Below, one piece after another: positions 22,432-31,270 of a stretch of 64,000 bases of DNA. A model generated the notes under the pieces. The model was not told the origin of the DNA. It ran no database searches and saw only the letters and a list, made by a program, of their open reading frames with translations. The DNA lies in assembly GCA_965250275.1 (NCBI GenBank), contig OZ252297.1, forward strand, positions 3,534,001 through 3,598,000, given 5' to 3'. The DNA comes from G965250275 sp965250275. Its GTDB lineage: Bacteria; Pseudomonadota; Alphaproteobacteria; Rhodobacterales; Rhodobacteraceae. Positions within the stretch are counted from its first letter, which is position 1; each line of letters starts with the position of its first letter. The position numbers and the translations under genes were made by a program.

Positions 22432-24024
22432 ATGAAAGAGTTAGAGTACTACGCCGGTCGTGTGACCGACGGGAAAATGAACCGTCGGGAGTTCATGGGC
22501 AAAGCGGCTGCGCTGGGCATCAGTGCGGCAATGGCCAGCACACTGTTCGCGGACGCGGCGCGCGCCGCCAGCCCGGTCAAGGGGGGCACCTTCAAGATGG
22601 GTGTCCAGGGCGGCGAAAGCACCAACAGCCAGGACCCGGCACTCTGGGCCTCGGACGTGCCGATCGCCGGCGGACGCTGCTGGGGTGAAACCCTGGTCGA
22701 GGTTGGGCCCGATGGCGGCCTTATCCCAAAGGTCGCGGAGAGCTGGGAAGGCTCTTCGGACGCGAAAACCTGGCGGTTCAAGATCCGTGACGGAATGGAA
22801 TTCTCCAACGGCAAAACCGTGACGTCGGAAGATGCGCTGCGGACCATGGAGCGCCATTCCAACGAGGACTCACAATCCGGCGCACTGGGCATCGTCAACG
22901 GCATCGAAACGATGCGGGTTGATGGCAGCATTCTGGAAGTCACACTGGGTGTGGGAAATGCTGACCTTCCCTACCTGCTGGCAGATTATCACCTGGTCAT
23001 CCAGCCAGACGGCGGGTTTGAAAATCCGACCGGAGCGATTTCCACGGGTCCCTACACCCTCGAATCGGACGAACCGGGCGTGCGGATGGCGTTCAAACGC
23101 AACCCCAACTACTGGGGCGGCGATCAGGATACCGTTGCGCATTATGACGAAGTCGAAGTGATTGTCCTGAACGACGCAACAGCGCGCACCGCTGCCCTGC
23201 AATCGGGTCAGGTGGATGCCGTGAACCGGGTCGAGCCCAAAATTGCGAAGCTTCTGGACCGTGCACCGAACCTGTCGGTCAAGAACGTGTCCGGTCGCGG
23301 CCACTACGTCTTCATCATGCATGTGGACACAGCCCCGTTCGATGTGAACGAGCTGCGCCTTGCACTGAAATACGCGATCAACCGCGAGGAACTGGTCGAA
23401 AAAATCCTGCAGGGCTATGGCGGGGTCGGCAATGATATGCCCATCAACGCGGCTTATCCGTTGTTTGACGCGACCATTCCGCAGCGCGAATTCAGCCCCG
23501 ACAAGGCGAAAGAGCACTACACCAAATCCGGCCATGATGGCTCGCCCATCATCCTGCGGGTTGCTGATGGTGCCTTCCCCGGTGCGGTGGATGCCGCAGC
23601 ACTCTTCCAGCAATCGGCGCAGGCCGCCGGTATTCCGCTGGAAATCAAGCGCGAGCCCAATGACGGCTATTGGTCGGAAGTCTGGAACAAGCAGCCGTTC
23701 TGCGCCTCCTACTGGGGCGGTCGTCCGGTGCAGGATCAGATGTACACCACGGCGTATCTGTCCACCGCGGACTGGAACGACACGCGCTGGAAACGCCCGG
23801 AGTTCGACGAAATGCTGCTGTCGGCACGTGCGGAACTGGACGAAGCCAAGCGCAAGGAAACCTATTCCATGATGGGTCGGATGCTGCGCGACCAAGGCGG
23901 CCTGATCCTGCCAATGTTCAACGATTTCGTGGATGCCGTTTCCAACGATGTTCAGGGCTGGGCGGACGATCCGAACGGACCGCAAATGAACTGGTACGCG
24001 TTCAAGAGAACTTGGAAAGCCTGA
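22432..24024 (+). CDS. Peptide/nickel-type ABC substrate-binding protein, paralog 1
   Basis: 530 residues, extracytoplasmic solute-binding family 5. The N-terminus has a Tat-type motif (NRREFMGKAAALG) and signal ending ADAARAA. The mature protein starts SPVKGGTFKMG. SBP_bac_5 features include LVIQPDGGFENPTGAISTGPYTLE, YAINREELV and ASYWGGRPVQDQMYTTAYLST. The last 200 residues are nearly identical to the next gene, suggesting recent conversion. The intervening 12-bp hairpin (24044-24085) may set relative expression. It delivers peptide-like substrates to the downstream permease. Confidence 0.93.
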   Translation: MKELEYYAGRVTDGKMNRREFMGKAAALGISAAMASTLFADAARAASPVKGGTFKMGVQGGESTNSQDPALWASDVPIAGGRCWGETLVEVGPDGGLIPKVAESWEGSSDAKTWRFKIRDGMEFSNGKTVTSEDALRTMERHSNEDSQSGALGIVNGIETMRVDGSILEVTLGVGNADLPYLLADYHLVIQPDGGFENPTGAISTGPYTLESDEPGVRMAFKRNPNYWGGDQDTVAHYDEVEVIVLNDATARTAALQSGQVDAVNRVEPKIAKLLDRAPNLSVKNVSGRGHYVFIMHVDTAPFDVNELRLALKYAINREELVEKILQGYGGVGNDMPINAAYPLFDATIPQREFSPDKAKEHYTKSGHDGSPIILRVADGAFPGAVDAAALFQQSAQAAGIPLEIKREPNDGYWSEVWNKQPFCASYWGGRPVQDQMYTTAYLSTADWNDTRWKRPEFDEMLLSARAELDEAKRKETYSMMGRMLRDQGGLILPMFNDFVDAVSNDVQGWADDPNGPQMNWYAFKRTWKA

Positions 24025-24043
24025 CACCAGGCACCCCAACCGA

Positions 24044-24085
24044 CGGAGGTGCAGGTGTGTCACTCTGCAAACGCCTGCACCTCCG
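24044..24085 (+). terminator. 12-bp hairpin between the two binding-protein genes
   Basis: CGGAGGTGCAGG (24044-24055) pairs perfectly with CCTGCACCTCCG (24074-24085) around an 18-nt loop. No U-run follows, so this is more likely an mRNA stability element or partial attenuator than a full terminator, keeping the first paralog's transcript more abundant than the distal genes. Confidence 0.6.
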
Positions 24086-24160
24086 GCAACACGGGCGAGG
24101 GCCCTTACAAACCTTTAAACCCGCGCGAAAGACGCGGACAAACATCAGGGAAAGCAAACA

Positions 24161-25750
24161 ATGAACAAAGAACTAGACTATCTGGCGGACCGCGTAACCG
24201 CGGGAAAAATGACCCGCCGCGAGTTTATGGGAAAGGCGACGGCGCTCGGTCTGAGTACGATTGTGGCGGGCTCGCTCTATACCCGCGCGGCACAGGCCGC
24301 AGACCCTGTAAAGGGCGGCACACTCAAAGTGGGCCTACAGGGTGGTGAAAGCACGAACTCTCTCGACCCGGCCCTGTCCGCGTCGACCGTCCCGTTCATG
24401 AACCTGCGGTGCTTTGGGGAGTGCCTGGTGAACGTGGCACCCGATGGCGGGCTGGATTTCCGCATGGCGGAAAGCGTAGAAGCGTCCACGGACGCCAAAA
24501 CCTGGACCTTCAAGATCCGTCCAGGTGTGGAATTCCACAACGGCAAAACCATGACGTCCGAGGACGTGATGCGCACCATGCAGCGTCACTCCAACGAAGA
24601 CGCCACTTCGGGTGCGCTTGGCATCATGAAGGGCATTGAGTCGATGAAAGCGGACGGGGACTACTTCTCGGTTACGCTGTCGACGCCCAGCGCTGACCTG
24701 CCCTACCTGCTGGCCGACTACCACCTTGTGATCCAACCTGACGGTGGGTTCGATAACCCCGCTGCGGGGATTGGTACGGGTGCCTATGCTGTGGAAGCCG
24801 ACGAACCCGGCGTGCGCCACACCTTCACCAAGTTTGCCAACTACTGGGACTCCGATCAGGGGCATTTCGATGCGATCGAGAACATCGTCCTGAACGACAA
24901 CACGGCGCGGACCGCGGCCCTGCAATCAGGTCAGGTGCATATGATCGACCGTGTGGAGCCCAAAATCGCGCAGCTTCTGTCGCGCGCGCCGAACCTCGAA
25001 GTCAAATCGGTGTCCGGACCGGGCCACTACGTCTTCATCATGCATGTGGACACAGCCCCGTTCGATGCAAACGAACTGCGCATGGCCCTGAAGACCGCGA
25101 TCAATCGCGACGAGCTGGTCGACAAGATCCTGCGGGGCTATGGCACGGTTGGGAACGACTTCCCGATCAATGCCGCTTATCCGCTGTTTGACGCGTCGAT
25201 CCCGCAGCGCGCCTTTGACCCTGAAAAGGCCAAGGAGCACTACACCAAATCCGGCCATGATGGCTCGCCCATCATCCTGCGGGTTGCCGACGGTGCCTTC
25301 CCCGGTGCCGTGGATGCCGCAGCGCTCTTCCAGCAATCGGCGCAGGCCGCTGGTATCCCGCTGGAAATCAAGCGTGAGCCCAACGACGGCTACTGGTCGG
25401 AAGTCTGGAACAAGCAGCCGTTCTGCGCCTCTTACTGGGGTGGCCGTCCAGTGCAGGATCAGATGTACACCACGGCGTATCTGTCCACCGCGGACTGGAA
25501 CGACACGCGCTTCAAGCGTCCTGACTTTGACGAGCTTCTGCTGGAAGCACGTGGCGAGTTGGACGAGGCCAAGCGCAAGGACCTCTACTCCAAGATGGCC
25601 TACATGGTGCGTGACGAGGGCGGCCTGATCCTGCCTATGTTCAACGACTTCGTTGAAGGCGTGTCCAACAATGTGGGCGGCTGGGTTGATGATCCGAACT
25701 TCGGCATGATGAACGGGCTGGCCCCGCTCAAGTGCTGGCTCACGGCGTAA
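24161..25750 (+). CDS. Peptide/nickel-type ABC substrate-binding protein, paralog 2
   Basis: 529 residues with the same organisation as paralog 1: Tat-like motif TRREFMGKATALG, signal end RAAQA, mature DPVKGGTLKVG. A stretch of about 95 residues (from KAKEHYTKSGHD to TADWNDTR) is identical between the paralogs, with mostly synonymous DNA changes, while residues about 70-290 differ at many places. It likely has a shifted ligand preference but shares the same permease. AGGGAAAG lies upstream. Confidence 0.93.
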   Translation: MNKELDYLADRVTAGKMTRREFMGKATALGLSTIVAGSLYTRAAQAADPVKGGTLKVGLQGGESTNSLDPALSASTVPFMNLRCFGECLVNVAPDGGLDFRMAESVEASTDAKTWTFKIRPGVEFHNGKTMTSEDVMRTMQRHSNEDATSGALGIMKGIESMKADGDYFSVTLSTPSADLPYLLADYHLVIQPDGGFDNPAAGIGTGAYAVEADEPGVRHTFTKFANYWDSDQGHFDAIENIVLNDNTARTAALQSGQVHMIDRVEPKIAQLLSRAPNLEVKSVSGPGHYVFIMHVDTAPFDANELRMALKTAINRDELVDKILRGYGTVGNDFPINAAYPLFDASIPQRAFDPEKAKEHYTKSGHDGSPIILRVADGAFPGAVDAAALFQQSAQAAGIPLEIKREPNDGYWSEVWNKQPFCASYWGGRPVQDQMYTTAYLSTADWNDTRFKRPDFDELLLEARGELDEAKRKDLYSKMAYMVRDEGGLILPMFNDFVEGVSNNVGGWVDDPNFGMMNGLAPLKCWLTA

Positions 25751-25767
25751 CGGTGCGGACCTAGAGT

Positions 25768-26724
25768 ATGCACCCCATCCTCAAACTGGTGATCCAGCGC
25801 GTTGCGCTGGGTCTCCTGCTGCTTTTCGCTGCTTCGGCCATGATCTTTGGCCTGACCGAAGCACTCCCCGGCGATGCTGCGCAGGCCGTTCTGGGCCAAG
25901 CCGCCACCGAGGAATCCCTGGCAAATCTCCGGCGTGAAATGGGTCTCGATCAACCCGCGCTGACCCGATACTTCAGCTGGGTCGCGGGCATCCTGCAAGG
26001 CGACCTCGGGACGTCGATCACGAACAAACTCGACATCTCCGAAAGCGTCGGGGGCCGTCTGAGCAATACGATTTTCCTGGCATTCTGGGCTGCGGTTGTC
26101 GCCGTTCCGCTTGCGATTTTTCTCGGCCTCCTGGCCGTTCGCTATCAGAACCGCTGGCCGGACAAGATGATTTCTGGTGTCACGCTGGCCACAATTTCGA
26201 TCCCCGAATTCCTGATCGGCTATGTTCTGGTCTACTTCATCGCCGTGAAGTTGGGCTGGTTCACACCGCTCGCGCTGATCAACGACAGCATGTCGCTGGG
26301 TGAGAAGCTCTATGCAATTGCCCTGCCCGTTCTGGTTCTGACCCTTGTCGTTCTCGCGCATATGATGCGCATGACCCGTGCAGCGATCCTGAACGTGATG
26401 CAATCAGCCTACATCGAAACGGCTGAACTGAAGGGCCTCACCACATTCACCGTGATCCGCAAACATGCGTTTCCGAACGCGGTGGCCCCGATTGTAAATG
26501 TTGTGATGCTGAATCTGGCCTATCTGGTGGTCGGCGTCGTGGTCGTCGAGGTGGTGTTTGTCTACCCCGGCATGGGCCAGTATCTGGTCGACGCGGTTGT
26601 GAAGCGGGATGTCCCCGTGGTTCTGGCCTGCGGCGTGATTTTTGCGGGTATCTACATCACCCTCAACCTGATCGCTGATGTCGTTTCCATCCTCGCCAAT
26701 CCACGTCTGAGGCACCCCAAGTGA
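25768..26724 (+). CDS. ABC peptide-transporter permease, DppB type
   Basis: 318 residues, about six spans. N-terminus IQRVALGLLLLFAASAMIFGLTEALPGDAA matches the DppB/OppB start. A BPD_transp_1 EAA loop follows: AYIETAELKGLTTFTVIRKHAFPNAVAPIVN. Inner-membrane permease subunit, paired with the DppC-type gene. It follows paralog 2 after a 17-bp gap. Confidence 0.93.
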   Translation: MHPILKLVIQRVALGLLLLFAASAMIFGLTEALPGDAAQAVLGQAATEESLANLRREMGLDQPALTRYFSWVAGILQGDLGTSITNKLDISESVGGRLSNTIFLAFWAAVVAVPLAIFLGLLAVRYQNRWPDKMISGVTLATISIPEFLIGYVLVYFIAVKLGWFTPLALINDSMSLGEKLYAIALPVLVLTLVVLAHMMRMTRAAILNVMQSAYIETAELKGLTTFTVIRKHAFPNAVAPIVNVVMLNLAYLVVGVVVVEVVFVYPGMGQYLVDAVVKRDVPVVLACGVIFAGIYITLNLIADVVSILANPRLRHPK

Positions 26725-26839
26725 TGTCGCCCCGGGGCATCACGCTGAGCGGGACGACTGTGTTTGCATCGCAAACCGGCGGGAAGGCGCAACCCAGTGC
26801 TGCACCCCGCCCCGACCCTCTCCGCAAGGAGCAAAAAGA

Positions 26840-27658
26840 ATGCTGAAAAACATACCCGTATCCGCGATGATCGGCCTTGTGCTGACGTCGCTTTACTTTG
26901 TGGCCGCGATATTCGCGCCATTTCTGGCGCCTTATGGCATGGCCGAAGTGGTTGGCGACGTCTGGGAGCCTTCGTCTTCGAAACACCTTCTGGGGACCGA
27001 TAACATCGGGCGCGATCTTCTGACCCGGATGATTTACGGCGGCAGGACCACAATCTTCATCGCAACGGCAGCGACTGTTCTGAGCTTTGTGACCGGCGCG
27101 TCGCTGGGCTTCCTGGCGGCGGTGCTGGGGGGCTGGGCCGATCAGCTCTTGTCGCGGCTGGTCGATCTTCTCATGTCGATCCCGTCGCTGATCCTTGCCC
27201 TTGTGGTTCTGGCTGTGTTGCCTGTGACCATCACCACGCTGATCATTGTCATGGGGCTTTTGGATGCCACGCGGGTGTTCCGTTTGTCCCGCGCCGTGGC
27301 GGTCGACATCAACGTCATGGATTATGTCGAAGCCGCGACCCTGCGCGGTGAAGGGCGTGGCTGGATCATTTTCCGCGAAATCCTGCCAAACGCGCTCTCA
27401 CCGCTCGTGGCCGAGCTGGGCCTGCGCTTCATCTTCATGGTGCTCTTCATCTCCACCCTGTCCTTCCTGGGCCTTGGCGTTCAGCCGCCGCTGGCCGACT
27501 GGGGCGGGATCGTGAAAGAGAACAAAGAGGGCATCGTCTATGGCATTGGCGCAGCACTCTACCCGGCGGTTGCCATCGCCACGCTGGCCATTTCCGTCAA
27601 TCTTGTTGCGGACTGGGTCCTGAACCGGACCACCAGCCTGAAAGGAGGCCGGGGATGA
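26840..27658 (+). CDS. ABC peptide-transporter permease, DppC type
   Basis: 272 residues, about six spans. SSSKHLLGTDNIGRDLLTRMIYGGRTTI is the conserved DppC N-terminal motif. The EAA loop is DYVEAATLRGEGRGWIIFREILPNALSPLV. The stop overlaps the ATPase start by 4 bp (GATGAGC). The 115-bp gap from DppB type is unusually long for an operon and holds a GC-rich stretch without a gene. CAAGGAG precedes the ATG. Confidence 0.93.
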   Translation: MLKNIPVSAMIGLVLTSLYFVAAIFAPFLAPYGMAEVVGDVWEPSSSKHLLGTDNIGRDLLTRMIYGGRTTIFIATAATVLSFVTGASLGFLAAVLGGWADQLLSRLVDLLMSIPSLILALVVLAVLPVTITTLIIVMGLLDATRVFRLSRAVAVDINVMDYVEAATLRGEGRGWIIFREILPNALSPLVAELGLRFIFMVLFISTLSFLGLGVQPPLADWGGIVKENKEGIVYGIGAALYPAVAIATLAISVNLVADWVLNRTTSLKGGRG

Positions 27659-29292
27659 GCGAGCCACTTCTTAAAGTCCGTGGTCTGAAAATCGGCGCGA
27701 CCGTCTATCCGCCCGGCGAAAAGCCGCATCCGATCAAGATCGTCCATGGCGTCGATTTCGACCTGCAACCCGGCAAGGTGCTGGGACTGATCGGCGAATC
27801 CGGGGCTGGTAAGTCGACAATCGGACTGGCGTCCATGGCCTATGGGCGCGGCGGTGTCGAAATCACTGGCGGCGAGGTCTGGGTCAACGGGCGCGACATC
27901 CTGAAAAGTGGATTGAAGGATGTCCGAAGCTTGCGCGGTGGCGAAGTCACTTATGTCTCGCAGTCCGCGGCCGCGAGTTTCAACCCGGCGAAGCAGATCA
28001 TGGAGCAAGTGACCGAGGCTGCAATCGGGCACGGTAAGTTCTCGCGGCGAGAGGCTGAAGAGCGCGCCGTGACGCTGTTTCGCAAACTCGGGTTGCCGGA
28101 TCCCGAGAACATTGGCAGCCGGTACCCGCACCAGGTGTCGGGCGGGCAGCTTCAACGCTGCATGACTGCACTGGCCCTTTGCCCGCAGCCGGACCTGGTG
28201 GTGTTTGACGAACCGACCACCGCGCTTGATGTGACCACGCAGATTGATGTTCTGGCTGCGATCAAGGAGGCAATCCGCGATACCGGCGTCGCTGCGCTTT
28301 ACATCACTCACGACCTGGCGGTTGTGGCGCAGGTCAGCGACGAAATCATGGTGCTGCGCATGGGCAACACGGTCGAGTACGGCACAGTCGACCAGATCAT
28401 CAATGCGCCCAAGGAAGAGTACACGCAGGCGCTGGTCTCGGTGCGCTCGATTGAGCACCAAGAGAAGCAACCGACCCCCGAACCGGTTCTGAGCGTCAAG
28501 AGCATCACGGCGCGCTACAAGGGCACCAATTTCGACGTGCTCAAAAATGTCAGCGTCGATCTGCATCCCGGTCAGACACTGGCGGTTGTGGGCGAAAGCG
28601 GGTCCGGAAAGTCCACGCTCGCCCGCGTCATCACTGGCTTGTTGCCGCCGCGCGAAGGCGAGATCAACTTTGCGGATCGCACCCTGTCGCAGGCACTGAA
28701 TGGGCGCACCCGCGAAGACTTGCGCGAACTTCAGATGATCTACCAGATGGCCGACGTGGCCATGAACCCCCGCCAGACCGTCGGGACGATCATCGGGCGC
28801 CCGCTGGAGTTCTATTTCGGCCTGAAAGGCGAGGAGAAACAGCGCCGCATTCAGGAACTTCTGGATGAGATCGAGCTAGGCAAGGGGTTTCAGGATCGCT
28901 ACCCCGCCGAGTTGTCCGGGGGTCAGAAGCAACGGGTGTGCATCGCACGTTCGCTCGCAGCCAAGCCAAAGATGATCATTTGTGACGAGGTGACATCGGC
29001 ACTCGACCCTCTGGTTGCGGACGGAATCCTGAAGTTGCTTCTGGAACTGCAGAAAATCGAGGATGTGGCCTATCTCTTCATCACCCATGATCTCGCCACA
29101 GTTCGCGCGATCGCGGACAGCATCGCTGTGATGTATCAAGGTGAAGTTGTCCGGTATGGCCCCAAGACGGAAGTTCTGTCGCCCCCCTTCGATGATTACA
29201 CCGACCTTCTGTTGAGTTCGGTTCCGGAAATGAAACTGGGCTGGCTGGAAGAAGTCATCGCGCATCGCAAAATGGAAAGCGCCGGGAACTGA
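27655..29292 (+). CDS. Double ATP-binding subunit of peptide ABC transporter (DppD-DppF fusion)
   Basis: 545 residues holding two complete ATPase domains in one chain. The first has Walker A GESGAGKS (about 44-51), signature VSGGQLQRCM and Walker B LVVFDEPTTALD. The second has GESGSGKS (about 314-321), LSGGQKQRVCIARSLA and MIICDEVTSALD. In most systems these are separate DppD and DppF genes; the fusion fixes 1:1 stoichiometry. Overlaps the DppC-type gene by 4 bp. Confidence 0.95.
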   Translation: MSEPLLKVRGLKIGATVYPPGEKPHPIKIVHGVDFDLQPGKVLGLIGESGAGKSTIGLASMAYGRGGVEITGGEVWVNGRDILKSGLKDVRSLRGGEVTYVSQSAAASFNPAKQIMEQVTEAAIGHGKFSRREAEERAVTLFRKLGLPDPENIGSRYPHQVSGGQLQRCMTALALCPQPDLVVFDEPTTALDVTTQIDVLAAIKEAIRDTGVAALYITHDLAVVAQVSDEIMVLRMGNTVEYGTVDQIINAPKEEYTQALVSVRSIEHQEKQPTPEPVLSVKSITARYKGTNFDVLKNVSVDLHPGQTLAVVGESGSGKSTLARVITGLLPPREGEINFADRTLSQALNGRTREDLRELQMIYQMADVAMNPRQTVGTIIGRPLEFYFGLKGEEKQRRIQELLDEIELGKGFQDRYPAELSGGQKQRVCIARSLAAKPKMIICDEVTSALDPLVADGILKLLLELQKIEDVAYLFITHDLATVRAIADSIAVMYQGEVVRYGPKTEVLSPPFDDYTDLLLSSVPEMKLGWLEEVIAHRKMESAGN

Positions 29293-29498
29293 AGCAAAGG
29301 CGAGGCGATCTGGGATCGATGGACCCAACGGGAGTGCGGTCTTGAATTGAGGGCTTTGGGGAAACCCACCGCCTTCTTTCAAGAGTGCGTCAAGCCGCGC
29401 GTTGACCGGACCAGATGCAATACTCAGGATGCGTTGGCTGTTGGTCGCATGTTCCATTCCAACGTTAAAGAAACCCCAAAACACGGCGAGGGCGAGCC

Positions 29499-30335
29499 AT
29501 GCAAAACAAGCTTCTGCTGATCATTCTTGACGGCGTCCCCTGGCGCAATTGGCGCCGGCTTTTTGGAAATCTCGAAGGTTGGGTCGACAGCGGCGATGCG
29601 AGGGTCTGGAAATCCCGCGCAGTACTGCCTTCGATCTCGGCCTCCTGCTATGCCTCGATCCACACCGGCGTCGCGCCTGCCGAGCATGGGTGCACCGGCA
29701 ACGGCAATGTGTTTCGGCTGAAGCATCCGGACGTTTTTTCACAGGTGCGTTCGGCTGGCGGCGTTACTGGTGCCGTGGCCCATTCCTTCTGGTCCGAATT
29801 CTTCAACCGACACCCGTTCGACCCGGTGCGTGATGTCGAATATGACGAGCCGGAGAGCGCGACAATCAACCATGGTCGGTTTCACACGATGACCGGATAT
29901 GGCCACGCCAACCAGATGACGCCCTGCGATCTGGACCTGTTTGCCAGCCTGACCAACCTGTGCCTGCGCTTCGGGCTCGACTACGGCATGTTGCACACCT
30001 GCACGCTCGACAGCATGGGCCATCGGTTTCAGCACGAAAGCCACGAGATGGATCTGGCCTGCGCCGTGATGGACGAGATGCTGGCCCCGTTCATCCCCAA
30101 ATGGCGTGCCGCGGGGTACGAGGTAATCGTGACCGCCGACCACGGGCAGGACGAGCGCGGGCATCATGGCGGGCGCGGCGCGCTGCAGCAGGAAGCGGCA
30201 CTCTACTATTTCGGCCCGGCCGATGGGCCCTCCGAAGACACGGTCATCGATCAGTTACAGCTGGCGCCAACGATCCTTGGTCGGCTGGGAGCCCCTGTGC
30301 CCGACACGATGCGGGCTCAGTCTTTCCTGACCTGA
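29499..30335 (+). CDS. Alkaline-phosphatase/phosphodiesterase superfamily protein
   Basis: 278 residues. The N-terminus KLLLIILDGVPW supplies the metal-binding Asp. S44-I-S-A-S-C around residue 47 (VLPSISASCYASIHTG) is the nucleophile region. Metal ligands likely are D.MGH (SMGHRFQHES) and TADHGQDERGHHGG near the end, as in nucleotide pyrophosphatase/phosphodiesterases. No signal peptide. It is 206 bp after the ABC ATPase in the same direction, so it may be part of the operon. The substrate is not predictable. It meets the esterase gene end-on with 3 bp between. Confidence 0.85.
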   Translation: MQNKLLLIILDGVPWRNWRRLFGNLEGWVDSGDARVWKSRAVLPSISASCYASIHTGVAPAEHGCTGNGNVFRLKHPDVFSQVRSAGGVTGAVAHSFWSEFFNRHPFDPVRDVEYDEPESATINHGRFHTMTGYGHANQMTPCDLDLFASLTNLCLRFGLDYGMLHTCTLDSMGHRFQHESHEMDLACAVMDEMLAPFIPKWRAAGYEVIVTADHGQDERGHHGGRGALQQEAALYYFGPADGPSEDTVIDQLQLAPTILGRLGAPVPDTMRAQSFLT

Positions 30336-30338
30336 CCT

Positions 30339-31265
30339 CTAGTCGAAATTCCAGAGCCCCTGCCCCAGCGACTCAATCGCGACCACAATCCGGTCGAAAC
30401 TGTCTGACGCTCGCTTGGACATCGCGCGGGCACGCAGGTACCCATGCACAAGACCCGGTTCGTTGATCCAGCTTGCCTTGCCACCGGCCACCTGCAGTCG
30501 TTCGCAATAGGCCGGACCGTCGTCCCGCAGGGGGTCACAATCCGCGGTAAAGATCACGGTTGGCGGCACCCCCTCGAAACTGGTGTCTGACAATGGGGAC
30601 AATGTCGGATCACCTGAGATATCCGCCCCGCCGGTTCTGACCTTTGCATAGAACGAGACATCCGTGGCGGAGAGCATCGGCGCGTGGGCATGTTCGATGA
30701 ACGCGCCCTCTTGGGTGATTTCACCCAGGCCAGGGTAGATCAGCACCTGACCGTTGATCCGGTCGAGCTTGCCCCTCGCGTGATGGGCCACCGCCGCCGC
30801 CAGATTGCCTCCCGCACTGTCCCCGGCCAAAACCAGAGGCCCCTCGAACTCTTCCGCAGCCCAGCAGGTCGCGGTCCACGCATCGTCGAAGGGCGCCGGA
30901 TGCACATGTTCGGGTGCCAGGCGATAGTCAACGGACACCACGCGATACCCGGTTTGTGCACAAATCTCAGCACAGACGTCATCATGGCTGTCCAGACCGC
31001 CGACGACAAAGCCACCCCCGTGGAAGTACACCACCGTGACGGTCGGGCGGCCCGCCATGTAGACACGCACCGGAACACCCGAAGCGGACTGATCCTCTGC
31101 CCCGATGCCGGCGGGCCGGCCCCGATAGAATGCCCGGCACATCTCGTCATAGATGCGCCGTTGTTCCGGGACTGACTTCTCCGCCGCGTCCGCAGGGTAA
31201 TGCGCCTCGGTCTCGGCGATGAACGCCCGAATCTCGTCGTCTAAGAGCGCATCATAATCCGCCAT
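30339..31265 (-). CDS. Alpha/beta hydrolase of the hormone-sensitive lipase family
   Basis: 308 residues from the ATG at 31263-31265, the first Met after the upstream stop (31271). Oxyanion motif HGGGFVVGG near residue 78, nucleophile GDSAGG near 146. Late DCDPLRDDG and LVHGYL supply the acid and histidine. The HGGG and GDSAG motifs define the HSL (family IV) esterases. Cytoplasmic. It lies 5 bp downstream of the acyl-CoA synthetase gene and is co-transcribed with it, suggesting it works on short acyl esters or lactones feeding the CoA ligase. Confidence 0.9.
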   Translation of the reverse strand: MADYDALLDDEIRAFIAETEAHYPADAAEKSVPEQRRIYDEMCRAFYRGRPAGIGAEDQSASGVPVRVYMAGRPTVTVVYFHGGGFVVGGLDSHDDVCAEICAQTGYRVVSVDYRLAPEHVHPAPFDDAWTATCWAAEEFEGPLVLAGDSAGGNLAAAVAHHARGKLDRINGQVLIYPGLGEITQEGAFIEHAHAPMLSATDVSFYAKVRTGGADISGDPTLSPLSDTSFEGVPPTVIFTADCDPLRDDGPAYCERLQVAGGKASWINEPGLVHGYLRARAMSKRASDSFDRIVVAIESLGQGLWNFD

Positions 31266-31270
31266 CACGC

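Noticed and set aside
22441..24063. Long minus-strand open frames opposite the binding-protein genes (for example about 400 codons over 22870-24063)
   Set aside because: They are antisense shadows of high-GC coding genes, with no ribosome sites and no recognisable domains; the plus-strand genes are unambiguous.
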